A stretch of 64,000 nucleotides of DNA from Arachnopeziza araneosa (Eukaryota > Ascomycota > Leotiomycetes > Helotiales > Arachnopezizaceae): positions 62,001 to 126,000 of the forward strand of contig QYAI01000071.1 of assembly GCA_003988855.1 (NCBI GenBank), written 5' to 3'. The position numbers and the translations under genes are program-made. Shown piece after piece: positions 12,033 through 23,746 of the stretch (positions within the stretch are counted from its first letter, which is position 1; each line of letters opens with the position of its first letter). The notes beneath the pieces were generated by a model. It was given only the letters and a program-made list of their open reading frames with translations, was not told the origin of the DNA and searched no databases.

Positions 12033-12528
12033 TCTCTGCGACAAAGTCAAAGAAGAGCTAGCTGTCTAGCATAAATGGTGATTCGGCACCTATTCCTCAA
12101 GAGAATAAGAGGAGTGATGAATTATAACTGAATTTTTTGTCATTGGCGTACTTTACCTCGATGTGAGAGCTTACAAGCTCATTGATAAACTGATTGTCAC
12201 CGTACAGCGATTGCACTCGAATAATATGAACCAAATAAAGACAGAAGCCCGTGTAAGGGTGAGTTTTAGGAAAAGTAAGAAGTGCCTTGATAATGACTGC
12301 AGGACCGGACGAAGAAGATAATTACATCAGCCTTCCTTTGCTCCACAATAACAGACGAGCCGACCAAAATCCAAAAATGACCCGCGATCCTATCTTGTCC
12401 ACGCAATGCAATATCAGAATTACCTCCAACCTTCCCAATCTTTTTCCGAGTACCACAAAAGAAAAGGATTCATACATATCGTCAACTATGCCGAAAATAA
12501 ACTTGTTCATGCATATCAAGTGCATCAC
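12033..12528. other. Convergent intergenic region
   Basis: Holds the 3' ends of the FAD oxidase (plus) and the SMP/C2 protein (minus). No gene seen. Confidence 0.5.
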
Positions 12529-15500
12529 CTAAACCTCGGTCTCAACCCCGTCCCCTCCTTTCTCCCCATGCTCAAAAACCCCTTCTACTTTCCCCAATCC
12601 TCTTCTGGCCTTGGTCAACGCCCAATCCCCAGTCCTTGCAGCTCGCCACTGCATCACTCCACGATGTCTCCTATGCAGCTCCCTATGATGATCCTTATAG
12701 TCTCGTACTTGGCCAACTACTCCTCTCTCGCTATCATCTTCATCGTTGTGTCCTTCTAGTGCATTCGTAGCTACCTTCTTTAATTTCTTTAAGGGGCTTT
12801 TGCTGTTTGATACATCATCTTTGGAGCCGGAGGAATCTTGGTTTGTGTGTGTTGCGATTTTCCTATTTGTCGGTGATTTCGACTTTCTCGTTCTATGCTT
12901 CGAATTCTCATCTTGGTTTTCGGATGAGGACGAGGACGATGAAGAATCAGATGTATCAGAGTATTGATCCATATCATCATTATCCTTAATCTCATCATTG
13001 ACTGTGTCTAAAACCTCCATCACATTTCTCATGTCCTGATTCTTATCTTTCTGCGCAAATTTCTTATGGTATCCACTCAATCCTTTCCAAAACTTCATCA
13101 CGACCTCAATTTCGCCGAGGGGTTGCTCACCATCTTCTAATCCTTGATAGCCGGCGCAAGTTGTGGCCTCTTTGATGTTCTCTTTTCCGCCTTTCCAGAC
13201 TTGCATTGTAACAGTCCGGTCTTCTTCGTCTGGAATTTCACGCAGCCAAAAAACGGCGAACGCAGGTGTGGAATCGTGGACGAGACTTGAGGTGCGGAAT
13301 TCGATTATGAGAGGCATAGCGTAGCGTTTTCTACATGCCAGGAAAGACGATTCATCGTCATTCGATCTCCATATTCCGTCATTTGACTGCATTTTCACAC
13401 GTCCGATATTTGAGCGAAGCTTGATGCGATGTTGGATGAGGTCTCGAGGGAAGTTGGATTTGGATCGGATGGGTGATTTGATTTCAAGTGTGCCATATTC
13501 CCAGCCTATCTGTTCTTCTGGGAGTTGGAGCTCGATGCTGCGGAAGACCATGGAGACACGTATGCGTCCAAAACCCATGCCACCGGCGAGAGGATACATA
13601 TCCATAATCTGACTTCTTTTTTCAAATACTTTGGCCAGAGGAAGATGGATGATGCCGAGAAGAGCGTCATTTTCTCGTTCCCGACTGTCTCGGACACTGA
13701 TCATGACTTCGGCTGTTTGCCAATCGCGGACAAAATGCTCGGTTCCTGCGTTGAAGAATGGCTTCGCGTTCTTAGGCTTGGTTCGAGTCATGTATATCTT
13801 CTTGTGATTGAGAATGATAGAGCAGTAACTGCTGGGTAGATTATCAGATAGCTCAGCCCCATCTTCTTGATCTCCTCCTTCATCATCTTTCTTCTGCAAA
13901 GCCTCTACCTCGAGTCCAGTAATGTTGTGGATTTGGATTGACAAGACGCCGCTGGGATACTTCGGGTCAGGTGGCGAGGAGCAGATCAATGCATTCTCAC
14001 GCTCCTTGTAATCTTGCGTCTGTTGTTGATGGATCTCCTTCGTTTCATCATGAGTAGTAGCTTCACGGAGCTTTCTTTGAGCAGTCTCCGAGACTTGCTT
14101 CTTCAGGTCTTCTTTCGTCTTGATATTGTCGTCCTCGGTCTGGCTGGCTAGCTGATCCTCGGTGATTTTTGTTTTTGCATAGTATCCAACGGACCAAGAG
14201 AGAGTTCCGGGCATCTTCTCCTCAGGGTCTTGTCCTCGGAATCGATCTTCTCTGTCACATTGCTTGTTCTTTGTTTTAGGGCTATGCATGAGTTCTTTTA
14301 GATCAACTTCGATACGTCCCAAATCGTCATCAGCAGTAAACTAATCAATGAATTAGCATGTTATTTTGCTGAATGTTCTAGGCGTTGAGGTATCTTAGAA
14401 CATGAGCCTTATTAGAAGCTTCCATAATAGAAACAGTAGGTTGAAACGAAATTCCACGAACCTTGTCCGAATCCCACAATTGAATTCGTAACTTCTCCTC
14501 CGCATTCAGCTCTTCAGGTGAGACAAGCATATAAGCCCACTCATGCCATTTCGGATGCTGATTCTTCACAATAATCCTAGTACTCGAGATCGTCTTCCCA
14601 AACTTCCCCCACGAACAAGTCACATACGCATCGCTGCTCCCTCCCATCGATCCGATACTCCCATCCCCCTCCTTAAACCCGCTCGCTTCTTTGATGTAAA
14701 TCAAGAGAATGCCTCGTGTAACAGTATCCTTCTTAAAATCATCACCAACAAGCATATCCTTGAGATCCAGAGTTAAGCTCTTGGGTGCGACGTATTCTGC
14801 GAGAGCGGCATCGATCGCCGATTGAACAAACGAGGAAATCAGAGGAACGTCCATGAGGTTCGGGAGATGTTTTGAGAGTGGAGTACAGGATATATCCGCT
14901 CGTGGCTGACCGAGGAAGGTTAGGGTGCAGAGGCTGAAGAATGGTGGGTCGGGCGTGAGTTGGAGACGGACTCGCATTGTACCGATTAGTCCTCGTAGTT
15001 CGACCCAAACTGGAACGAAGATGCCACCAGGGAGGTAGAATTTGAGGTAAAGGTGAGCATTCCTAGCTTTAGACTTGATTGATTTGCCAGAGGAGCGAGC
15101 TCGGTAGGTAAATGCGAGCTCCATGTTGACGAAATCTCCTTGTTCTGCTTCCATACCTTCGCGAATGGACTTTTGTTCTTCTTCCTTTTGCTTCTTCTCC
15201 TCCTTTTCCTTCTTCGAGGCATCAGTCTCCTCTTCATCTTTCTGTTTCTCTTCAAGATCCTCCTCTTCACCTTGTCCAGGAGCACCACGGTCATTAGCCT
15301 CCTTATCACTACTTTGTTTCAAATTTCCCTCGTCATCAACAGGTTTGTCAGCAGCACCAGTAGGTAGCCACCTGATACCCAGAATACGGATAGCCTCGCT
15401 ACCTTGCCCAAGATCATCGACGCTCACCATGCGAACGACCTTTGGCAAACTCGCTTGCATGACATCTTCGAGCATATCGATAACTGATGCAAAAAGATCG

Positions 15501-16597
15501 GGATTGATCAACGGCCAAACGGAAGAGAGAAGACTATTCATCCAGGCGACGGATTCGGGTAGTCGCTCGTTGGATTGGTTTGGCTTTTTTTCTTCTACCC
15601 TGGCAGCGTCCCAGACTTCGTCTTCCCATATACCCTTCACTTTACTTTCGAGCCATCCGCGGATTTGTATGATCACAAGGAATCCGATGATCGATGCTAT
15701 AGCCGTGACAGTTCCCAGTATCCAAGCCGAGGACACAGGCAGGTTAGAGGATCTGAAACCCACAAAAACTAGTGAAAGAATAGTGACCGTCGAGAGAGCC
15801 AGAATAATGATGAGACTAGCAGTCAAAGCGAATCGAAATGTCTTTGCAAGCTCCGTCCGAACATCGTCGTATACTGGAGGAGGATACAGTTTCATCATTC
15901 CATCGTAGTTTTCTTGAAGTTCCTGTTGCTCTAGACTCAATCGACTTGATGATTTCGAGGTCATACTCAGTCCAGTATCTGTCCGCTTCTGCTGTCCCGG
16001 AGCGGGTTGATTCTCGGGCGCTCGACGAAGGTCCTTTTCTGTTGAATCCCGAATAACCAATGGCAAATGAGTTACAGGGTCTGTAACTTCACGGCCTCCA
16101 TCGTCTCTTTTGTTGTGCTTCATCTCTTTTCGTTTTTGCTTCGGATCCGTATGCCCGTGAACCTTCTCTGTGACTGATAGGCTCTTCTTCTCTTGGGCAT
16201 TGGGCTTCCCATTCTGCTTCGCAGACTCATCTTCCTTGTCTTGCCGCCCATCTACTTGACCATCGTCGTCGCTCGTAGATGCAACATCAGGTATGGTAGA
16301 GTCTTGCTCGCCTGGGGCACGCGCAGCATCCTCGGCGTTTCGATTTGACGTGGGGTATGCCTCGCCAGTTGCGTCTTTCTTATCCTCATTCTTAATTATC
16401 GACTTGACAGCGCTGAAAGCCCGTTTCCTTCTTGAATCATCTTCCTCGGTATGCTGCGCAGCTTCTGCTTGATCCTGCTGTCCTTTGAACTCGTTACGGT
16501 GTTCTCGGTATTTTTGGATCGTAGGAATTGGATGGCTGGTCGAATATGGTGCTCGATAGTCTCTGCGAGCTGCTTCGTCGAAATCATCAGAAGACAT
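12529..16597 (-). CDS. Tricalbin-like SMP/C2-domain membrane protein (Mug190-type)
   Basis: Two exons, 16597-14462 and 14340-12529, give 1315 residues. The 121-nt intron has a weak donor (GTTCGT), but joining restores the C2 signature WDSDKFTADDDLGRIEVDL. In order: a charged, disordered N-terminus (1-235); two adjacent transmembrane helices near 255-310; an SMP lipid-transfer domain (about 330-610) interrupted by an acidic/lysine coiled-coil-like insert (EEDLEEKQKDEEETDASKK); and a first C2 domain (about 630-740), which starts with GILLIYIKEASGF. A second C2-like region begins VLSIQIHNITGLEVE. A Ser/Asp-rich tail follows. The architecture matches fungal tricalbin-like proteins related to S. 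pombe Mug190, expected to tether the ER to other membranes and move lipids. Length is typical. Confidence 0.85.
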
Positions 16598-17059
16598 GGT
16601 TCAAGGTGGACATATGCTGGTCATTGAAGCATGAGGGATGAGTACTGTAGGTAAGTAAAACAGAGGGCACTTTGCGCTTGCTAGAGTTCAAGAATAACAG
16701 TTTCTTTCATCCAGACTTAAGAGGGAAGAGAAACTGAAAAGGCAGAAGGACAGATGAGAGCATGAAAATATCCCTACCTCGACAACAACTGCCGTTACCC
16801 ACAGGGTATCCCCACTGCATAATGCAGATTTCAGGAACAATCAGCTCCTAGAGTTGGCAGCTGGTGCACGATTGGCAAAGGAAGACCAAGGACACACGAC
16901 GTCAGAGGACGAGGGATCCAATTGGAGGTCTGTGCATCATGTCACATGACGAGAGATCCTGATATTAATTCAAGTCCCTTAAACCTTTCCAAATCCTGTT
17001 CCGCTTCGTGATCTGAAGTTCAACCATGGTGATATTCTGAGGTATGAGGGTAGAGGTGC
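16598..17059. other. Promoter region of the SMP/C2 gene
   Basis: 462 bases between two minus-strand genes, carrying the upstream region of the SMP/C2 gene. No coding sequence seen. Confidence 0.45.
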
Positions 17060-18014
17060 TCACGCTGTGAATGATGCGTCGCCTACTTCGCCGATCTCTT
17101 GCATCAGCCTTACCAACTCCCTAACCATCTCCCTTGTCTCTTGTAGCATATCAAGTTTTTCGTCTCCTCCGATTTCCTCCAACCGCGCTCTCCACGACTT
17201 CCACCTGTCTTTTCCTGCCTTCACATACGGCTGCTTTCCAGCGTGTTCCAACCAGGTTGTCACAATCGGAATCTTAAAGTACCCCGCAGCAAATTCTCGT
17301 GCATCGAGCACATCTCTGAATTCCCACCAAGCATACTTTGAAAAGTCCACGGTATCAGTGCCTGTCAGCCTAGCTAAAACACCATGGAAGTTTCTCCACC
17401 GAAAACGCTCAAAGTCATAGTTGATATCTGTTTCTGGAATGTCCGCGTCAATGGCTGGATTGTTTAGTGCTGTCCTTTATGTTGAGTCGGCATATGCCTA
17501 TCTTACTGTTGACTTCTTCAAGAGCAATATCCTCGAAGAAGGGTAGGTCTCGCCACAACCATTTCTCCGTCCCCCATACATCCACGCGCTGCACATGCCC
17601 AGGAGAGAGAGGCAGGTCCCGCAGACATCTTAGAAAATCGACAATGTTCTTCTGGCCGAAATGGTTGACGGGTACTTGTTCTACAGTGTTCCAAAACTCT
17701 ACCCAGAAGGTATAAAGGAAGTTGTCTACCTTTTCCGGCTCGTGAGACTGGGTAGAAACTCGATCCTGGAAGTAAGAATTTAGTTCTTGAGCGGAGAGGA
17801 GAGGGGAGCCATCATCAGTCGCATGGATAAGACGTGAGATATGCATAGAAGTGTAGGATGCAACCGGCGCTGGGGAGAAGTCTCCATGCTCGCGGATTGT
17901 GAGAGGAAGCTGAGAGGTTTCGACTCCTAGCATTGAATTCAACCCCGACCTCGAGACCGGAGCTTGAGCTGATGAGTGGCTCGAAAAAGGACCTGAATCA
18001 TTCGTCGCCTCCAT
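17060..18014 (-). CDS. DUF3632-family protein
   Basis: Exons 18014-17507 and 17454-17060 (52-nt intron with GTAAGA donor) give 300 residues. The mid-region LWRDLPFFEDIALEEVNS and the later WRNFHGVLARLTG and YAWWEFRDVLDA segments are the pattern of the fungal DUF3632 family. An acidic, helix-rich C-terminus follows. The family is abundant in Pezizomycotina and no biochemical function is established. It is transcribed away from the transcription-factor-like gene at 18637, sharing a 620-base divergent promoter. Confidence 0.75.
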
Positions 18015-18636
18015 TGCGGTGCATTTTGAATCCGCCAGTGCTTTGTCATCCCTAGACTAATGCGACCATCTGACTCGAGCTTATGGGGTGAGTGAGGTCT
18101 GCTCCAGCATGCCTCAACCACGTCACGTGAAACACATCCAACCAGAGCCTACCTACGTTTCCATTCCAACAACTCACTACTAAAAGAAACTTATCTCAAC
18201 GGCGTTTGAGACGGACAGGATTTGCATTCACGCCTAAGATTACTATGATATAATAGGCCTCTTGCAAGTCCACTTCTGTCTCTGGACCTGAGCATCACTG
18301 CTCTAACCGAGGCCGAACTTAGGCTAGGTAAGACTCTAAGCACGCTAATCAGTCAGCGCGATCATACTCAAGGAATCCGTTCTAGCTCCCGTCTCTTCCC
18401 AGTCAGTTACGCTGTTTCCTACCGCCTCATTTATCTCGCTTCACGTGACCGCGCGTAGCTTCCATGCATTTCCGATTTATAATCCACCACTCTCTGTTGA
18501 AACCATAATCATTCGCCCATCTCATGATTCCAAAGAAACTGCTCACGCTGCACATACCGGTATAGTTCAGGGAAGAGTGCATACATTCTGATTGGGCGAC
18601 GCCGTCACATCACATACCCAATCCTCGTCCATACCC
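18015..18636. promoter_or_regulatory. Divergent promoter between DUF3632 and transcription-factor-like genes
   Basis: 622 bases separate the two start codons of oppositely transcribed genes. It contains two short CACGTG-like E-box stretches (near 18122 and 18442, both read CACGTGA). No ORF was recognised. The regulatory role is inferred from position only. Confidence 0.4.
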
Positions 18637-20245
18637 ATGGCCCAACACAATGACCAATTTCAATTTATTTCCATCCAAAATCCAGATGACGCGAAAGACC
18701 GCACAGTGAGGCGCCTAGCCCGGTCGTATGCTGTATCGCGGGGCCTCAAGAACAAACGGAAGCTGCAGCAAAGGTTGGGTCATAACTTCCGTGCAGTGAC
18801 TTTGAAAGATGATCATGGCCGACCAGAGAGCAAAAGAAAACAAAGCCAAGCTCTGGTCATCTCACCATCCTCCATCTCCGTGGATGCGCCCGGCCCGTTC
18901 CAGATGCTTGCTGCAGAGTCGCCAAGACTGCAGGCATTGCATAGTCACCGTAAGACCTTTGTAAATGCTCAGAACCACCCGGCAGACTTACATGGGATGG
19001 TTTAGGCAAAGCCCACCAGGCCGCGGAGCCCATCTTTAGCGTTTCAGACGAGCTTGTGCTCCAGAACTTTGGCCTGGTTCTTCGAAAAGGGTTAGATGAC
19101 CACGCTCTTCTGAGTGCCGTCATGCTCACACTTGAATTTAAGATCACTGCTGGTAGCATTGACAGAAGATGTCTTGGGTATCAGAGTGACGCACTGAGCT
19201 CTATTCGCCAGAGGATGGATTTTCCGGATAGAGCTACTTCGGAGTCGACCCTTGGGGCCATTCTGCTGCTCGCCGGTATCGAAGTCTGCATAATCCTCTT
19301 TTTATATCCCAAAAGCTGACCATTTAATGCATAGGCTCGGCTTGGAATGCCACGTCAAGTCCAACTTCACATGGGTGCAATACAACAGCTTCTTAACGTG
19401 TGTCGATTAAAAGGTGTGTATCTGAGTGACAATATTAAACGTGCCATCTTCTGGTAAGCGACAATGCAGCGTTTTTAAATATCTCATTCTCACATGACTC
19501 AATAGGCAAGATTTGAATTCCTCGGTCATGACAGGGTCGAACCGAGTTGTTGATCACACCACCTTTTCCGAGCTTCAATGGAGAAGAGAACCTTTCTCAC
19601 CAAGTTTATTTATTCTACCTCCTGGATTTCAAGCCCAGTCCCATTTACTGGACGATGGGTTCGTTGAGGTACTCAGGGACATCTATGCCTTGCAATGCAT
19701 CCGAGACTCTGACATCTTGGGTAGAGAGGAGGTAATATCGATAGCATATATTGACAATCACCAAGCATCCATCCAGTCGAGGCTAGTGAGTTTATCAAAT
19801 CCTTGTCCTATCTCGGAGTGTTGCAATCTAGCGGCATATCTATGCTCTGTTATGCTGCGGTGCAAAATCTGGCGTACTTCAACCATTCCTGTAAGTTAAC
19901 CGCGCGACTCTCTTGACATCCCAGGCTCGTCTTAAGCTGACTTTGAGATCATAGTCCCATCTCTCATTACAACTACTCTGCAAACTGAAACAAGCGATCA
20001 ACGATCCCGTATGGGATATAATGCCCGATTTGCTAGCTTGGATCTTGCACATCGGCGGAGCCTTTTCCCCCACAGGAAGTATACGATCGGGTTATATGGA
20101 ACTATTGGAGTTGGCCCGCAGCACCAGTCTTAGAGGCTTGTATAGATCATGGCTAGAATTGCTTGAAATCCTAAAGCGGTTCATATGGTCGGAAAAGGCA
20201 TTCATGGCACAGGTCAAGGCGTTTTGGGAAGAAATTCCCGTCTAG
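18637..20245 (+). CDS. Fungal_trans_2-type transcription-factor-like protein without a zinc cluster
   Basis: Five exons (18637-18949, 19006-19283, 19335-19417, 19506-19890, 19955-20245) total 449 residues with all phases consistent. The N-terminus shows FQFISIQNPDDAKDRTVRRL and a basic ARSYAVSRGLKNKRKL stretch. This opening is typical of fungal proteins that carry a Fungal_trans_2 (DUF3468) regulatory region but no Zn2Cys6 motif. The splice at 19284-19334 restores GIEARLGMPRQVQLHMGAIQQLL, and the last one restores LKQAINDPVWDI. ATG 18637 is the first in-frame AUG. Function is presumed transcriptional or co-regulatory in the nucleus; no target can be named. Confidence 0.75.
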
Positions 20246-21022
20246 ACAAGTTTCTGCTCCAACGACTATCATAGCTAGGGGAGGAGATCTTCTGCCTTGG
20301 AAAGCCATCATAAACAAGTTTCAAAGTAAATAGTGATCTTTCTCAAACGAATCAGTGGTTTGCTTACAGTGCAAATTGAACTGACAAAGATGCCCTCAAG
20401 GGAAGTACTGTGACGACGAGTTCTTGTTATCTTGTGCCGTCAACACGTGAATCGTACGTGATCTTTACGGGGACATAAAGGTGTCAACGGAAATCGGCAT
20501 TCTGCTTCGAAGATCTACTTAAGGAAGGCTGGTTCCTTCATCGACCAGCAACCACCCACTCCTCTTTCTGAGCTTCAACTCTAGTCCTCTTTCGTCACCG
20601 TTCAAATTCAGGATGTGCTGGCCCCTTAAAGCCTGCTGGAAGCCGGGGCTAGAGAAATAGCCATACCACTAACTATCAAGGCCGTCCTACTCGCCGACCT
20701 GGAGGGTGATCAGTTGATATATGTCAGAGCAGGCGAGTTCCTGCCAATGATATCGCCCCTGATAGTCGCACGCTGTTAGTAACACTTTGTCAGCAGCGCT
20801 TTGTCAGCTGCATACATCAACAGCGTTTCAACTTCATCTCTTGGGCATGTTCTGTGTGCACTGCCGAGTTATCATCGCATCAATCCCATTGTTGACTCTG
20901 AGAGTTGTGTAGAGTCACCGCAGGACGTGTTACACTACAGGACCACGGGGTAAAAATGTGCCTGGGAATGAAATATCGTACGGGTATCTCTGGATATAAA
21001 TATCCGTGATTGTCGTTGTAGT
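20246..21022. other. Intergenic region
   Basis: Upstream region of the flavoprotein gene; no ORF of note. It ends in the 20-bp tandem repeat described next. Confidence 0.45.
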
Positions 21023-21102
21023 TCAATTTCCAACGAGCATCATCAATTTCCAACAAGTATCATCAATTTCGAACGACCATCATCAATATTCAACACGCAT
21101 CA
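21023..21102 (+). repeat. Four 20-bp tandem repeats in the leader of the flavoprotein gene
   Basis: Four consecutive 20-base units of the form CAATTTCCAACnAGnATCAT, with drift in later copies, sit 33 bases before the ATG at 21135. A fifth, more degenerate copy may follow to 21122. The spacing is exact. Confidence 0.85.
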
Positions 21103-21134
21103 TTAATATTATCATTAAACATCACTGACACAAT

Positions 21135-22556
21135 ATGGCGACTGCTGAGAAGTACGACTGTATCGCCATTGGCTCTGGCGAGGCAGGCAAACTTGTCCCG
21201 TTTCTACTCTCTGGGCAGTACGGCAAGAAATGCGCCATCATCGAGCGTAGATGGGTCGGCGGGTCATGCCCCAATATCGCCTGTCTCCCTTCCAAGAACA
21301 TCATGCACTCGGCCAACATCGCCTACGAGACGCGCATGACCCACAAGCACGGCATGGACGTGAAGGACGCGCAGAACCTCAAGTCCAACATGGCCGTGGT
21401 GAAGAGCCGCAAGGTGGAGATGGTCAAGACAGTGAATGGGTTCCGCGAGCTCTTCGAACAGTTCAAGGTGGAGCTTATTCATGGCGAAGGACGCTTCATC
21501 GGACCCAAGGTCATCCAGGTGAGCGATGGGCGAGTCCTCACCGCGGAAAACATCGTCATCTGCACAGGCTCGCGCGCTATCGTCGATGCGAGTATTCCAG
21601 GTCTCGTCGAATCACAGCCCATGACGCACATTGAGATATTGGACTTGGATGTCCTCCCATCTCACCTGATCATCATCGGGGGCGGCTATGTTGGTGTGGA
21701 GTTTGCCCAGGCGTACAAGCGCTTTGGATCCGAGGTGACTGTGATCCAGCGCCAGGACCAGATCTTGCAGAAGGAGGATACAGATGTGGTGAGCTGTCTC
21801 ACCGGGATCCTCGAGAGGGAGGGCATCCGCTTCCTCACCAACACCGCCGTGGAGTCCGTGAGCGGGCTCAGCGGCCAGAGCATGACCGTGAAACTCAAGT
21901 CGACCAACGGAGCAGCACTAGCAGAGACTTCTCTTGTGGGATCGCATATCCTCGTCGCTTCGGGTCGGCTGCCCAACACCGAAGACCTGGACTTGGAGAA
22001 AGCCGGCCTCGAAACGACGCCCGCTGGACACGTTGTTGTGGATGAGCAGCTCAGGACCGCTGTCCCGGGGGTCTACGCTGCTGGCGATTGTGCGGGCAGC
22101 CCATACTTCACCCACATGGGATGGGATGACTTCCGCGTCATACTAGGCAACATCACAGGCTCGCCACGTCCGGAGGGCACGCGGGGGCGCCAAGTGCCCA
22201 GCGTCCTGTTTACCACCCCAGAGCTGGCGCAGGTCGGGCTGAGGGAGAAGGAAGCGCAGGCCAAGGGCATCGAGTATCGCCTGGTGAAGGCGTCCATGGG
22301 CTCGACCTTCATGCGCACGCACACGATGGATCCCGTCGCCACCGAGGGCTTCGCAAAGGCACTGCTGGCGAAAGACAGCGATCAGATTCTGGGCTTCGTC
22401 GCACTCGCTCCCAACGCTGGGGAAATGCTGCCTGTCGTGTCGTTGGCGATGCAGAACGGCCTGGGCTATCAGGCGATCCGGGACTTGATCTTTGCGCATC
22501 CCACGCTGAATGAAGGGCTGCCCATGTTCTTTCTCGGCGTGCCGCCCAGAGAGTAG
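21135..22556 (+). CDS. FAD/NAD(P)-dependent disulfide oxidoreductase, mercuric-reductase-like
   Basis: Single exon, 473 residues. The N-terminal FAD-binding motif is IAIGSGEAGK. The redox-active disulfide is GGSCPNIACLPSK (residues about 43-55), with the C-x4-C spacing of the dihydrolipoamide dehydrogenase / mercuric reductase family. IIIGGGYVGVEFA is the NAD(P)H-binding loop, and GVYAAGDC binds FAD. The C-terminal dimerisation domain ends with FAHPTLNEG, containing the His-x-Thr pair. It lacks a heavy-metal-associated N-terminal domain and the C-terminal Cys pair of true MerA, so mercury reduction is doubtful; a general thiol, quinone or aldehyde-linked reductase role is equally likely. Codon third positions are strongly GC-rich and there is no intron, unlike most neighbours. 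Confidence 0.88.
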   Translation: MATAEKYDCIAIGSGEAGKLVPFLLSGQYGKKCAIIERRWVGGSCPNIACLPSKNIMHSANIAYETRMTHKHGMDVKDAQNLKSNMAVVKSRKVEMVKTVNGFRELFEQFKVELIHGEGRFIGPKVIQVSDGRVLTAENIVICTGSRAIVDASIPGLVESQPMTHIEILDLDVLPSHLIIIGGGYVGVEFAQAYKRFGSEVTVIQRQDQILQKEDTDVVSCLTGILEREGIRFLTNTAVESVSGLSGQSMTVKLKSTNGAALAETSLVGSHILVASGRLPNTEDLDLEKAGLETTPAGHVVVDEQLRTAVPGVYAAGDCAGSPYFTHMGWDDFRVILGNITGSPRPEGTRGRQVPSVLFTTPELAQVGLREKEAQAKGIEYRLVKASMGSTFMRTHTMDPVATEGFAKALLAKDSDQILGFVALAPNAGEMLPVVSLAMQNGLGYQAIRDLIFAHPTLNEGLPMFFLGVPPRE

Positions 22557-23746
22557 ATGGGTTATGTAAAGTAGGTACGTTAGAGAGTGAATCCGTGACC
22601 ATTTACCTATCTGTATGAATTTCCACACGTCGATCAAGATGGTGGTGATCCTTGAGCACGCGTAGCCTCGGGCCACGACTTCAATATTTCTTTCACCACA
22701 ACCAAGCCTGGGTTCCTGTCATTTCAAGCAGAAGGGAAGGGCGTACGTTGGCGGATGCGTGCTGGTTGAACGGAGGCGCTCGTGAGGCATGCTATTCCCA
22801 TGCAACGAGCGCCATTGTAGTTATTATTTTGCAGAGATGCTGGAAATATTTGCTTCGATTAAATCGAGTCGTGTGTTGAGAGACTCAATCTCTATGATGA
22901 ACCCGGATTGGGGTCGATCGTGGAAAGGGACTGTATCAGAAGCGAGCAAAGTAGATTGAATTACACTCGGAGTCTCGTGACTGTGCTGTATGCGAGCTTG
23001 TCGATCAAGCGCCTCCCTTTAGGGTGTACTTGTCCACTATCCATCAGGGTCCATGATGGATCTTGTGAACATGACCTGTTTAGCGGTGGATGGGTGCCAG
23101 TGCGGCTCCCTCAGGCCGTCGTCCTCGGCTCAAGTTCTCCAGACAATGGCAGTCCTCATCGCCATTTTCTTCTGCCGACACATGCTGGTTCTTTGCACGG
23201 CTACAGTTGTTTGTTGAGCTCAGGAGAGGAGATTAACTTCACCTTACATAATGTGCTTTTGTGTTCCCTAGTTGTGGATTTGTTATTGTTATTATCTGTA
23301 CTGGAGATGTATTGGCATGCCCAGTGATCAATTGGGCGGCTACAGGGATGATGTTGCTTTTGGTGGTGGTTTAGCTGGCTCCTCATGCTCGGGCGGTATG
23401 GAAAGGAGATTGTCTAGTTTAGCCCGGCAGCTCCTCACATAATTCTCCTTTATTGACATCCGTTACAATTCAATGCTCGGGCGTATTTGTAATCGGTCGC
23501 TTAACCTTAGTGCCCTGACGCGGTGGGTGGCGGAAACACCCAGGCGAGTCCAGGCCGCTTTCCCCAATTGGGAGATATCTCGATACCCTTTTGTGTGGCA
23601 TCTCTCTGCCGTATTGGGTTAGGACAATTCTCAAGAGCATCGCGCTCATCCGATGACTGCGGTGCCTTTATGGAACGACGGGTACAAATACCTGCGTATC
23701 CTCAGAGTCCAAGTGTTGCATTTTCATCTTTCTGTTCTTCTTAAAA
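22557..23746. other. Intergenic region between the two redox genes
   Basis: 1.2 kb between two same-strand, intron-less genes. ORFs inside show no motif. It contains an A/C-rich leader just before 23747. Confidence 0.45.

Noticed and set aside
15123..15908. Long plus-strand ORF rich in Ser/Phe
   Set aside because: Antisense image of the Glu/Lys-rich insert of the SMP/C2 gene.
21135..22556. True mercuric reductase (MerA)
   Set aside because: The N-terminal metal-binding domain and C-terminal vicinal Cys pair are absent.
22143..22676. 177-codon minus-strand ORF over the flavoprotein gene
   Set aside because: GC-rich genes commonly leave open antisense frames; no motif in the translation.
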